DNA of 10,958 nucleotides from an uncultured Clostridia bacterium (GCA_947383645.1 CANDEH010000083.1:1-10958); one strand, 5' to 3'; shown: positions 1 to 6,667, numbered from the stretch's first letter. Numbers and translations are program-made. The notes: generated by a model not told the origin, from the letters alone.

Positions 1-783
1 GAGGACATCATGGAGACCAACGTCATCGCCGTGTCCACCATGGAGGACCGGGAGGACGTGGCCCAGAGTTTGAGCAAGTACGACTTCCTGGCCATGCCCG
101 TGGTGGACGACGAGCACCGCCTGGTGGGTATCGTCACCATCGACGACGCCATCGACGTCATGGAGAAGGAGGCCACCGAGGACTTTGAGAAGATCGCTGG
201 CATCAGCCCCACGGATAAGCCGTATCTGCGCACCGGGGTGTGGGAGACGGTGAAGAGCCGCATCCCCTGGCTGCTGCTGCTGATGCTCTCGGCCACCTTC
301 ACCGGCGTGGTCATCTCCAGCTTTGAGGACTCCCTGGCCGCCTGCTCGGTGCTGATCGGGTTTATCCCCATGCTGATGGACACCGGCGGCAACAGCGGCA
401 ACCAGGCCAGCGTAGCGCTGATCCGCTCGCTGAGTCTCAACGAGGTAGCCTTCGGCGATCTGCCGGGGGTGCTGTGGAAGGAGATCCGGGTGGCGGTGAG
501 CTGCGGGACCCTGCTGGCGGGGTGCAACTTCCTGAAGCTGATGCTGGTGGACCGGCTGCTGCTGGGAAATACGGCGGTGACTGTGCCGGTGGCGGCGGTG
601 ATCTGCCTGACGCTGGTGTGCACGGTGTTCTGCGCCAAGGTGGTGGGGAGCCTGCTGCCCCTGATATCCGACAAGTTGGGGCTGGATCCGGCAGTGGTGG
701 CGGGTCCCTTTATCACCACCATCGTGGACGTGGTGTCGCTGCTGATCTACTTCAGCTTCGCCACAGCTCTGCTGGGGCTGTAG
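1..783 (+). CDS. mgtE: Magnesium channel/transporter MgtE, 5' partial
   Basis: C-terminal 260 residues of an MgtE-family magnesium channel of the cytoplasmic membrane; the reading frame is open from base 1 and the N-terminal domain lies outside the window. Visible residues 1-60 are the end of the CBS pair (LVGIVTIDDAIDVME is a typical CBS strand-helix), which senses cytosolic Mg2+ in the family. Then come the connecting helix and about five membrane helices. The family signature GGNSGNQAS lies near residues 129-137, and the last helix begins with DPAVVAGPFITT, whose Asp corresponds to the pore Asp of characterised MgtE proteins. The gene ends with TAG. Downstream it faces the converging lipoprotein operon across a hairpin-rich gap. 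The family call is secure; in vivo ion preference is inferred from the family. Confidence 0.95.
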   Translation, partial: EDIMETNVIAVSTMEDREDVAQSLSKYDFLAMPVVDDEHRLVGIVTIDDAIDVMEKEATEDFEKIAGISPTDKPYLRTGVWETVKSRIPWLLLLMLSATFTGVVISSFEDSLAACSVLIGFIPMLMDTGGNSGNQASVALIRSLSLNEVAFGDLPGVLWKEIRVAVSCGTLLAGCNFLKLMLVDRLLLGNTAVTVPVAAVICLTLVCTVFCAKVVGSLLPLISDKLGLDPAVVAGPFITTIVDVVSLLIYFSFATALLGL

Positions 784-898
784 GCGTCCATCGCCCGGAG
801 CGTATCCGGGGACAGGCGCTCCCTCCCGCCGGCGGCGTGATCCGCCGCGGCCGGGCACGGATGCCGGATCCGTGCGGCCGAAACGCCTCTTCTGTGTA

Positions 899-952
899 GG
901 AAGCGCCCGCCGCACTGACTGCGAAAGCAGGGAGGGGACGGCGGGCGCTTCC
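899..952. repeat. Perfect 14-bp inverted repeat downstream of mgtE
   Basis: Arms 899-912 (GGAAGCGCCCGCCG) and 939-952 are exact reverse complements with a 26-base loop. No T-run follows on either strand, so it is not a standard intrinsic terminator. It may still stabilise or end the mgtE transcript, which it follows by about 115 bases. Confidence 0.5.
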
Positions 953-1013
953 GCATGCTGAAGCGGGTGTAACACAGACTCCGCTCCATTTTGCCGGTTA
1001 CTCCTCCCATCCG

Positions 1014-1057
1014 AAAAACCCGACAGGGCGGCATGGAATGATGCCGCCCTGTCGGGT
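1014..1057 (-). terminator. Intrinsic terminator of the lipoprotein operon
   Basis: Perfect 17-bp stem (1018-1034 with 1041-1057) and a 6-base loop. Read leftward, the stem is followed by TTTTT (complement of 1014-1018). It lies about 120 bases past the lipoprotein stop codon. On the + strand the flank is only CATTCTAT, so any termination of mgtE transcripts here would be weaker. Confidence 0.8.
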
Positions 1058-1179
1058 CATTCTATAGTCAATGCGACTGAAAAAGAGTAAAGTTCGGCGG
1101 ATAAAATAGCCACAACTGCATTGTACCCGCAAGTGGCACGCCCCGGCAGATCCGGCGCCGCCTCTCCGGCGGCAATCCG

Positions 1180-2280
1180 TCACTTCAACGCCTGGTAGAC
1201 GGTAAGCATCTGCCCGATGGCCTCCTTGTCCCCGGCGCTGACGGTGAGGTCGTAGTGGTAGTCGTCCCCCTCAAAGCGGATGACGGTCTCTGTGGAGTCC
1301 ACGATGGCCTGGAGGATCTCCTCGTAGTTGCCCTCGCTGACATCCACATCCACGTACTCCCACACATCGCCGTAGGCGTTGTCCCGGGTTACATCGAAGT
1401 AGTTGAAGCTCTTGGTGTACCGCTCGTCGTCAATGGCGAAGGTAAGCTTCTTGAAGAAGATCCAGTCGTCCCCGGTGTAGTTGCAGATGAACCGCAGCCA
1501 GGTGCGGCTGCTGTCCTGGCCCAGGTAGGGCAGGGCGAAGCAGCGCACATCCGTGGCCCAGTAGTCGGTGTAGTAGGGGAAGGCGGAGGGGTAGTAGAAC
1601 TTCAGCCCCCGGACCTTGTCCTCCTCCTTCTTGAACCCGGCTAAAAGCTGCTCGGCGGCGGCCTTCTTCACCGCAGTCAGCTCCTCCGCGGCGCTCTCCA
1701 GGACGGCGGCGTTGGCCACCTTGGCCTGATCCGCCTCGCCGAGGGCGTCAAAGGCCGCCTGGGCCTCGTCGATTTTCCCGGCGCTGTCCATGCTCACCTG
1801 ACCGATGGCGTCGATCAGTTCGCTCACCGCCCTCACCCGGATCTCGCTGAGGGCGCTCTCCGCCGCCTCTAAGTCCCCGGCGTTGGCCACCAGAGCCTGC
1901 ACGGCGGGATCACAGCTCTCATACAGCTGCCGGGCAGCTCCGATGGCCTCGCCGCTGTCGGCGGTCACGGTGCCGATGGCGGCGATAGCCGCGATGACCT
2001 CGTCGGCCTGGGCCTGGAGCACCAGCTGCTCATATGTATCCCGGGCGGCCTGGAGCTTGCCCTGGTCCACGTCCTCCTGGTCCTCGGCGGTGAGGGCGGC
2101 GTAGGCATCCTCCGCGGCGGCGATGGCGGCCTCGCTGTCCAGGGTCACCTCCCCGATACCGTCAATCAGGGCATCCACGGCCTTGGCGGCCTCGCTCTTG
2201 CCGCAGGCGGTCAGGCTCAGGGCCAGGGCCAGCGTCAGGATTAGGGCCGCGATCCTCTTTATCGTTCTGCTGTCTCTCAT
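1180..2280 (-). CDS. Secreted lipoprotein with three helical repeats and a C-terminal globular domain
   Basis: A 366-residue predicted lipoprotein of unknown function. Residues 1-26 are a lipoprotein signal peptide: basic start, hydrophobic core and lipobox LTAC with Cys26 as the lipidation site. Residues 33-215 hold three repeats of 57-60 residues, each starting like LIDxIGxVxxDS (DS pairs at 48, 108 and 165) and rich in Ala, Glu and Asp; they look like small alpha-helical bundles and may act as a stalk. Residues 216-366 are aromatic-rich and probably a separate folded domain (FYYPSAFPYYTDYW, DYHYDLTVSAGDKEAIGQML). The ATG start has GGTGAG a few bases upstream. The gene follows the XRE regulator gene by 61 bases in the same direction, so the two are probably co-transcribed. 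Repeats of this kind occur in surface proteins of gut Clostridia; no enzymatic motif is visible. A ligand-binding or adhesive role is only a guess. Confidence 0.85.
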   Translation of the reverse strand: MRDSRTIKRIAALILTLALALSLTACGKSEAAKAVDALIDGIGEVTLDSEAAIAAAEDAYAALTAEDQEDVDQGKLQAARDTYEQLVLQAQADEVIAAIAAIGTVTADSGEAIGAARQLYESCDPAVQALVANAGDLEAAESALSEIRVRAVSELIDAIGQVSMDSAGKIDEAQAAFDALGEADQAKVANAAVLESAAEELTAVKKAAAEQLLAGFKKEEDKVRGLKFYYPSAFPYYTDYWATDVRCFALPYLGQDSSRTWLRFICNYTGDDWIFFKKLTFAIDDERYTKSFNYFDVTRDNAYGDVWEYVDVDVSEGNYEEILQAIVDSTETVIRFEGDDYHYDLTVSAGDKEAIGQMLTVYQALK

Positions 2281-2341
2281 GTTCTCTCACCATCCCCGGG
2301 CACCCTTCGCGCCCCTGCGGGATCCTTTCCTTCCAAATCTC

Positions 2342-2767
2342 TTAGAACAGGGTCTTTTCCCCCTCGGCAAACAATGTGTCGTTGATCTCGCTCAGGGTCT
2401 TCTGGTGCAGGATGCCGTGACAGATGATGGCGTCCCGCCGGAGCTTGGGGTAGATCTCCGCGTAGCCGGCCTGCCGCAGCAGGGCCTGAATTTCCTCCAG
2501 CGGCGCCGCCATCCCCACGCAGATGCACAGCAGCCGGTCCCGGGACGGGCTGCGCCGGCCGGAGAACACCTGGTGGAGGTACACCTCGCTCATCCCCGCC
2601 CGCCGGGCCAGGGCGGCCTTGTTGGTCCCCCACCGCTCGAACATGGCCGTCAGCAGGGCCGCCACACTGTCGTCCCGGAAGCTGGTCTGGTTCTCCTTCA
2701 GATAGGACTGGATGCTGCTCTCCTCCATCAGCTCCGCGCGCAGATCATCCGTCGCTTTCTCCTTCAC
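2342..2767 (-). CDS. XRE/Cro-CI-type helix-turn-helix regulator
   Basis: A 141-residue cytosolic DNA-binding protein. Residues about 48-80 form a Cro/CI-type helix-turn-helix (TNKAALARRAGMSEVYLHQV, then FSGRRSPSRDRLL), with the usual Lys-Leu-Ala/Gly-Met-Ser/Gly-Arg-Arg pattern. Residues 1-46 precede it as a helical segment, and 90-141 form a short tail without a recognised ligand domain. I start at GTG 2767 because GGGAGGTGG lies five bases upstream. An in-frame ATG at 2863 would add 32 residues but has no ribosome site and overlaps the promoter region. The gene is divergent from the kinase operon across 116 bases and heads the lipoprotein operon, so it is the natural candidate to control both directions. 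Autoregulation through the repeats at 2807-2825 is inferred. Confidence 0.85.
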   Translation of the reverse strand: MKEKATDDLRAELMEESSIQSYLKENQTSFRDDSVAALLTAMFERWGTNKAALARRAGMSEVYLHQVFSGRRSPSRDRLLCICVGMAAPLEEIQALLRQAGYAEIYPKLRRDAIICHGILHQKTLSEINDTLFAEGEKTLF

Positions 2768-2782
2768 TCTTCCACCTCCCGC

Positions 2783-2811
2783 TTTACATTTTTTCAAATC
2801 TGCTATATACT
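2783..2811 (+). promoter_or_regulatory. Promoter of the kinase/zinc-ribbon operon
   Basis: -35 TTTACA at 2783-2788, a 17-base spacer and -10 TATACT at 2806-2811 are a good match to a housekeeping sigma-A promoter. The predicted start is near 2818, giving a leader of about 65 bases before the kinase gene. The -35 overlaps nothing coding, but it sits just upstream of the XRE gene's ribosome site on the other strand. Confidence 0.6.
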
Positions 2812-2825
2812 GTTGTCCATACTGT
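2807..2825. promoter_or_regulatory. Direct repeat, candidate operator in the divergent promoter region
   Basis: ATACTGT occurs at 2807-2813 and again at 2819-2825, a 12-base period. The first copy overlaps the proposed -10 of the kinase promoter, and the second lies at its expected transcription start and inside the weak candidate -10 region of the leftward promoter. A regulator bound here could block both directions. The XRE protein encoded alongside is the obvious candidate ligand; this is inference from position. Confidence 0.4.
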
Positions 2826-2849
2826 ACAATATTTTGCTGCCCAAAACAA
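2821..2849 (-). promoter_or_regulatory. Weak candidate promoter for the XRE-lipoprotein operon
   Basis: Read leftward, TTGTTT (complement of 2844-2849), a 17-base spacer and TACAGT (complement of 2821-2826) make a plausible but weak sigma-A promoter upstream of the GTG at 2767. An alternative pairing, TTGTAC with TATAGC about 16 bases on, overlaps it. Either placement overlaps the direct repeat described above. Confidence 0.3.
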
Positions 2850-2883
2850 TTAACTGGCTGCATAGGGTTTCAAGTTTTTTGAG

Positions 2884-3591
2884 GTGATTCCTATCTACAC
2901 TTGGCTATCAGACGTGATCCAGGCGGAGTACGACGCCCTCCGTCTGCTGAAGGAGAGCCCCCGGGGCCGCGTGGAGCTGATCCGCCACCGCGCCTCCGGC
3001 CGGCGCTTCATTCTCCGCCGCTTCACCGGCAGCGGGGAGGTCTACCAAAGGCTGCTGACCTGCTCCTTCCGGCACCTGCCCCTGATCTATGAGGCGGCGG
3101 CGGCAGGTGAGGAGAATCTGGTCATTGAGGAGTACATTGAGGGGGATACCCTCGGTTTCCTTTTGCAGGAGGCCCTGTTCTCCCCGGCGGAGACCCGGCA
3201 GATCGTGAGGCAGCTGTGTCAGGCGCTGTGGGTGCTCCACTCCATGGCCGCCGTCCACCGGGACATCAAGCCGGAGAATGTGATTCTCCGGGGGAGTGAC
3301 GCGGTGCTCATCGACTTTGACGCCGCCCGCCTCCACAAGCCCCAGGCGGAGGCGGACACCCAGGTCCTGGGCACCACCGGCTTCGCCGCCCCGGAGCAGT
3401 ACGGCCTGAGCCAGTCCGACGCCCGGACGGACATCTACTCCCTGGGGGTGCTGATGAACGTGATGCTCACCGGGGAGCACCCCTCCAAAAAGCTGGCGGA
3501 GGGCCGCATGGGGCGGATCATCGAGCGGTGTACCCGGGTGAACCCGGCCAAGCGGTATAAAAGCGTCCTGCGTCTGATGGAGGAGTTGTGA
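2884..3591 (+). CDS. Atypical soluble Ser/Thr protein kinase
   Basis: A 235-residue Hanks-type kinase-fold protein, with no membrane segment and no C-terminal sensor. Visible motifs are the catalytic loop HRDIKPEN (125-132), the metal-binding Asp144 in IDFDAAR (DFD instead of DFG), the activation-segment end APEQYG (169-174), and D183 with G188 of DIYSLG. The small lobe is unusual: there is no clear glycine loop, and the beta-3 position that normally carries Lys reads FILRRF, with Arg45. The kinase core is also shorter than the usual 260 or so residues. The start is uncertain. GTG 2884 is the only standard in-frame start after the stop at 2863, but the best Shine-Dalgarno (GAGGTGA, 2881-2887) overlaps it, so initiation at a rare ATC (2893) is possible. 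It heads an operon and its TGA overlaps the next ATG. The fold is secure; catalytic activity is uncertain. Confidence 0.85.
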   Translation: MIPIYTWLSDVIQAEYDALRLLKESPRGRVELIRHRASGRRFILRRFTGSGEVYQRLLTCSFRHLPLIYEAAAAGEENLVIEEYIEGDTLGFLLQEALFSPAETRQIVRQLCQALWVLHSMAAVHRDIKPENVILRGSDAVLIDFDAARLHKPQAEADTQVLGTTGFAAPEQYGLSQSDARTDIYSLGVLMNVMLTGEHPSKKLAEGRMGRIIERCTRVNPAKRYKSVLRLMEEL

Positions 3592-4844
3592 TGGCGGAGA
3601 AAAACTGCCCCCACTGCGGCGCGGTACTGCCAGGGGAGGCCGCCTTCTGCCCCTGCTGCGCCCGGAGCGTGAACAGTCGGAAAGAGATCCACCCGCCCAG
3701 ACGGCTATCCAGGCGGGCGGTGCGCGTTTCGCTGGTACTTCTGGCCTCGCTGGTCCTGGTCCTGACGGCTTGGCTGTACACCCGGCCCAGGGTCTACGAC
3801 AACGGCACCGCCGAGATCATCTACACCGACGGCGACGGCAGCTACCAGCTCCTTCTCAACTACTTCGGGGACCGGTTCCAGTCCATGACGGACTATGCCG
3901 AGGAGGTGGAGGAGGGGACCACCTCCAACAAGCCCTCCCGCCTGCTGGTCAACCACGTGGACACCGGCGTCAACGCCAGGGAGGCCTTCCGCCGGAAGGT
4001 GGAGGAGGTCACGGTGGAGTTTTTGCAGCCCGGCGGTCCCGAGCCCTGGCAGTCCTCCGGGCCCGCCGTCTCGGACTACGACCAGGAGGCCGCCTACCGG
4101 ACCATTCTGACCTACACCGACCGCAGCAGCGACATGGCGCTGCGGTGGACCATCCGCATGAAAAACGGCGATGTCATCCGCCTGTACCAGCGCATGGAGC
4201 TGGGGGTGGTCCCCACCCGGCACTTCACCCCGGAGGACGCGCCCATGGACACCATGGAGGAATTGCAGGCCCTGGTGGACGAGATCAACGAGACCATCCC
4301 CGCCAATATTATCGTCTACCTCCACCTGCCCGCCGTGACCTACAAGGGCAGTCTGGTACTGGCGGAGCGGTCCATGAACCTTATCGGCAGCGAGGGGCCG
4401 GCGGGAGCGCGGACCACCTTCACCGGCACCCTCCAGGCCACTGCCCAGAAGGGCTACATCTGCCAGTTTCAAAACGTGGACTTTGTGGGCGGCGGGGACG
4501 GGGTGGGGGTGTCCGCCTCCGCCCGGATCAACTTCCGGGACTGCCGCTTTGCCGTCTGGCGCACCGGCGTGCTGTGCTACGGCGAGTCCTGGGTGAACGC
4601 CAGGGACTGCACCTTCGAGGACAACACCGTGGGCCTCCACTTCAACGCCGCCGGTCAAAACGCCAACGACCACATGTACAGCGGGAACCTGTTCCAGCGC
4701 AACGGCACCGCCGTCCTGCTGGAGAGCGTCCCCGGCAATGAGCAGGCCCTATACTTCGAGGGCACCCGGTTCTCCAGGAACGGCACCGACATCGACAACT
4801 GGTGCGGCCACGAGACGGACATCAGCCAGGCAATTTTTGAGTGA
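3591..4844 (+). CDS. Zinc-ribbon, single-span membrane protein with beta-helix-like C-terminus (copy 1)
   Basis: A 417-residue protein of unknown function. Residues 6-23 are a zinc ribbon (CPHC, then CPCC; Cys6, Cys9, Cys20, Cys23). Residues about 42-62 are one membrane helix (VSLVLLASLVLVLTAWLY) after a basic stretch, which by the positive-inside rule puts the ribbon in the cytoplasm and the rest outside. The middle section (70-230) is mixed strand and unrecognised. From about residue 250 to the end, short repeats such as INFRDCRFAVWRTGVLCY, VNARDCTFEDNTVGLHF and YSGNLFQRNGTAVLLE recall right-handed parallel beta-helix rungs. I start at ATG 3591, which shares bases with the kinase TGA (TGATG) and has AGGAG five bases upstream. 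Translation is therefore coupled to the kinase. It is paralogous to the next gene. Confidence 0.85.
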   Translation: MAEKNCPHCGAVLPGEAAFCPCCARSVNSRKEIHPPRRLSRRAVRVSLVLLASLVLVLTAWLYTRPRVYDNGTAEIIYTDGDGSYQLLLNYFGDRFQSMTDYAEEVEEGTTSNKPSRLLVNHVDTGVNAREAFRRKVEEVTVEFLQPGGPEPWQSSGPAVSDYDQEAAYRTILTYTDRSSDMALRWTIRMKNGDVIRLYQRMELGVVPTRHFTPEDAPMDTMEELQALVDEINETIPANIIVYLHLPAVTYKGSLVLAERSMNLIGSEGPAGARTTFTGTLQATAQKGYICQFQNVDFVGGGDGVGVSASARINFRDCRFAVWRTGVLCYGESWVNARDCTFEDNTVGLHFNAAGQNANDHMYSGNLFQRNGTAVLLESVPGNEQALYFEGTRFSRNGTDIDNWCGHETDISQAIFE

Positions 4845-4858
4845 AAGGGGTTGTCCCT

Positions 4859-6124
4859 TTGTCAGAGACAAAAAAATGCCCCCTCTGCGGAGCGGTGCTG
4901 CCGGAGGAGGCAGCCTTCTGCCCCCACTGTGCCCGGAGCATCCAGCCCCGTGCCGAGGCGGCGGTGCCCCGGCTGTGGGGACGGCTTCTGCGGCCCGCCC
5001 TGGTATTCCTGGCGGCGCTTCTCACGGCGGGGGCGTACTGGTATAGGAACCGGCCCCAGGTGATCGACCCGGGCGGGGCGGAGCTGCGGTACACCCTGGA
5101 CGGCGCCGAGTATCAGATCGTTGCGGGCTGGATTGACAACCGCTTTGAGGGGGCGCAGACGGTGTACCAGCCGGTGGAGGAGAAGGAGATGCGCTACACC
5201 TTCCCCCAGGCCCTCTACATCAACGACCCGGCCAGCGGGGCCGACGCCCGGGAGCCCTTTTTGGAGCGGGTGGAGCGGATCACCGCCCATTTTGTCCGGA
5301 CGGACGACCCGGACCGGCCCTGGACCTGCGATGAGCCTATCCTCCGGCCGGACTACGCCCCCGGCGCCGTCCGGGTGACCAGCATCCACTTCACCGCCTG
5401 GAGCGGGGAGGGGGATATGGTCTGGGAGATCGAGATGAAAAACGGCGACCTGCTCCGCCTGCGCCAGCACTTTGTGGCCCAGCCCTATCAGGTTCTGCGC
5501 TTCACCCCGGAGGACACCGCCATGGACACCGTCGAGGCGCTGCAGGCCCTGGTGGACAGCATTCCGGACCGTCTCTCCAGCAAGTATAACGGGGTTGAAA
5601 TTACCCTGCCCCCGGTGCGGTATGAGGGGGGCCTGGCGGTGGACGGCTTCGATGTGACCCTATATGGCAGCGAGGACGGGGCGGGGAACCGCACCGCCTT
5701 TACCGGCCCCGTCCGGGTGACGGGCCGGGACAACGGGGTATCCTTCCTGGAGCATATCGACATTCTGGGCCCCGGCGAGGGGGTGGGCGTCTCCGCCTCC
5801 GCCCGGCTTCACCTGACGGATTGCCGGGTGGCCGGATGGTGCACCGGCGTGCTGGCTTACAGCAGCAATGTGTGGGTCAATCTGCGGGCGTGTACCGTGG
5901 AGGACAACGAGGTGGGCTTCCACTTCAACGCCGCCGGCAGCTCGGTCTCCCGCACCATCTATGACGGCAACCTGTTCCGGCGCAACGGCACCGCCGTGCT
6001 GCTGGAGCGCCTCCCCGGCGTGGAGACCATCTCCTTCCCCGGCTGCCGCTTCACAGAGAACGGCGCCGACATCGACAACCGCTGCGGCCAGGCGCTGGAT
6101 CTGGAAGAAACTATATTTGAATAG
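4859..6124 (+). CDS. Zinc-ribbon, single-span membrane protein with beta-helix-like C-terminus (copy 2)
   Basis: A 421-residue paralogue of the preceding protein with the same order of parts: zinc ribbon (Cys7, Cys10, Cys21, Cys24), membrane helix at about 44-63 (PALVFLAALLTAGAYWYR), an unrecognised extracytoplasmic middle, and a beta-helix-like tail. Shared landmarks include RFTPEDxxMDT, EGVGVSASAR/DGVGVSASAR, GFHFNAAG/GLHFNAAG, RRNGTAVLLE/QRNGTAVLLE and a common C-terminal IFE. I choose TTG 4859: AAAGGGG lies eight bases upstream, and the product (MSETKKCPLCG) then aligns with copy 1 (MAEKNCPHCG). A GTG at 4841 is in frame and overlaps the preceding stop but has no ribosome site. The gene is the last of the operon and is followed at once by a terminator. 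The two copies diverge most in the middle section, as expected if they bind different partners. Confidence 0.85.
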   Translation: MSETKKCPLCGAVLPEEAAFCPHCARSIQPRAEAAVPRLWGRLLRPALVFLAALLTAGAYWYRNRPQVIDPGGAELRYTLDGAEYQIVAGWIDNRFEGAQTVYQPVEEKEMRYTFPQALYINDPASGADAREPFLERVERITAHFVRTDDPDRPWTCDEPILRPDYAPGAVRVTSIHFTAWSGEGDMVWEIEMKNGDLLRLRQHFVAQPYQVLRFTPEDTAMDTVEALQALVDSIPDRLSSKYNGVEITLPPVRYEGGLAVDGFDVTLYGSEDGAGNRTAFTGPVRVTGRDNGVSFLEHIDILGPGEGVGVSASARLHLTDCRVAGWCTGVLAYSSNVWVNLRACTVEDNEVGFHFNAAGSSVSRTIYDGNLFRRNGTAVLLERLPGVETISFPGCRFTENGADIDNRCGQALDLEETIFE

Positions 6125-6143
6125 CGGGACTAAAAATCAGATC

Positions 6144-6199
6144 CAGACAGCGCTGCGCCGTTCCTGCGCGGAACGGGCAGCGCTGTCTGCTTTCTTCTG
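6144..6199 (+). terminator. Intrinsic terminator of the kinase operon
   Basis: Outer arms 6144-6156 and 6177-6189 are a perfect 13-bp match. An inner 6-bp stem (6159-6164 with 6170-6175) closes a five-base loop. The stem is followed by CTTTCTTCT. It starts about 20 bases after the stop of the second zinc-ribbon gene. Confidence 0.8.
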
Positions 6200-6234
6200 A
6201 ACCGCCGCATTCAAAGGAGACCACCCCGCTCCCG

Positions 6235-6363
6235 CTCAATCATCTGATTCTGGCGGGCAAGCTGCACACCTGTTGGACCGGCCGCAACGAACAGGCCCAG
6301 AATCGCTACCGACTTATTATCAAACAGGAAGCCGCCGTCAAAGACGTAACCGAGGACTTGAAG
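6235..6363 (+). pseudogene. TnpV-like fragment
   Basis: A 43-codon stretch without a start codon reads LNHLILAGKLHTCWTGRNEQ, then AQNRYRLIIKQEAAVKDVTE and DLK. The spacing of Leu-x-x-Gly-Lys-Leu, Glu-Gln-Ala-Gln and Val-Thr-Glu-x-Leu-Lys matches the C-terminal half of TnpV-type proteins, small accessory proteins of Clostridial transposons. The family's usual N-terminal half and final segment are missing, so this is a remnant. It runs in frame into the IS5-type fragment that follows. Recognised by eye from motif spacing. Confidence 0.5.
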
Positions 6364-6620
6364 CGTCCGTCACAGCAGGAGCGCACGAACGGACTGCTGC
6401 CTGCTGAGCAGGCAGGAAAACGAAACCCTCCGCAGAAAGATAACCGAAGCATGCTCAACGGAATGCTTTGGATCGTCCGCAGCGGAGCACAGCGGCGGGA
6501 GCTGCCGGAGGCGTAGGGCCCTGGCCGTCTGACTATGCCCGTTTTGCCAAATGGTAGGATGTCGGAGCGTTGGAACGTGTATTTTGAGCATGGTCTCCCG
6601 ATGCGGATATGGAGAATCTT
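6364..6620 (+). pseudogene. IS5-family transposase N-terminal fragment, frameshifted with two stops
   Basis: The first frame reads LLPAEQAGKRNPPQKDNRSM then LNGMLWIVRSGAQRRELPE, the typical N-terminal region of IS5-family DDE transposases, before a TAG at 6514. The similarity continues one frame over from 6516 as GPWPSDYARFAKW, a TAG at 6555, DVGALERVF, a TGA at 6585, and SPDADMENL near 6594-6620. One frameshift and two stops mean it is dead. The catalytic Asp-Asp-Glu part is absent. The frame joins directly onto the TnpV-like fragment upstream, so two elements were fused by deletion or insertion. Confidence 0.7.
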
Positions 6621-6667
6621 ACACAGAACAGACCACAGGTACTTCTTGCACAAATTCTCTCCGCACT

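Larger units (their letters stand above)
784..1179. other. Convergent intergenic gap with hairpins, no gene seen
   Basis: Nearly 400 bases between mgtE (rightward) and the lipoprotein gene (leftward). Short open frames here have no start context or recognisable protein similarity. It holds three inverted repeats: an imperfect one at 848-880, a perfect 14-bp stem at 899-912/939-952 with a 26-base loop, and a perfect 17-bp stem at 1018-1034/1041-1057. Only the last has a T-run of terminator type. I see no RNA-gene signature and no promoter that I would defend. Confidence 0.6.

Noticed and set aside
1018..1057. Riboswitch or small RNA between mgtE and the lipoprotein gene
   Set aside because: The hairpin is a simple perfect stem with a T-run in the leftward direction, best explained as a terminator; no M-box-like structure is visible and the site is downstream of mgtE, not upstream.
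2277..2633. 118-residue leftward open frame overlapping the XRE gene
   Set aside because: It is another frame of the XRE gene and lipoprotein leader; Pro/Gly/Arg/Ala-rich composition is typical of a shadow in GC-rich DNA, and the XRE frame has clear helix-turn-helix residues and a ribosome site.
3705..4673. 322-residue antisense open frame opposite the first zinc-ribbon gene
   Set aside because: Long antisense frames are expected opposite GC-rich genes; the product is Gly/Val/His-rich without motifs, and the + frame has paralogue support.
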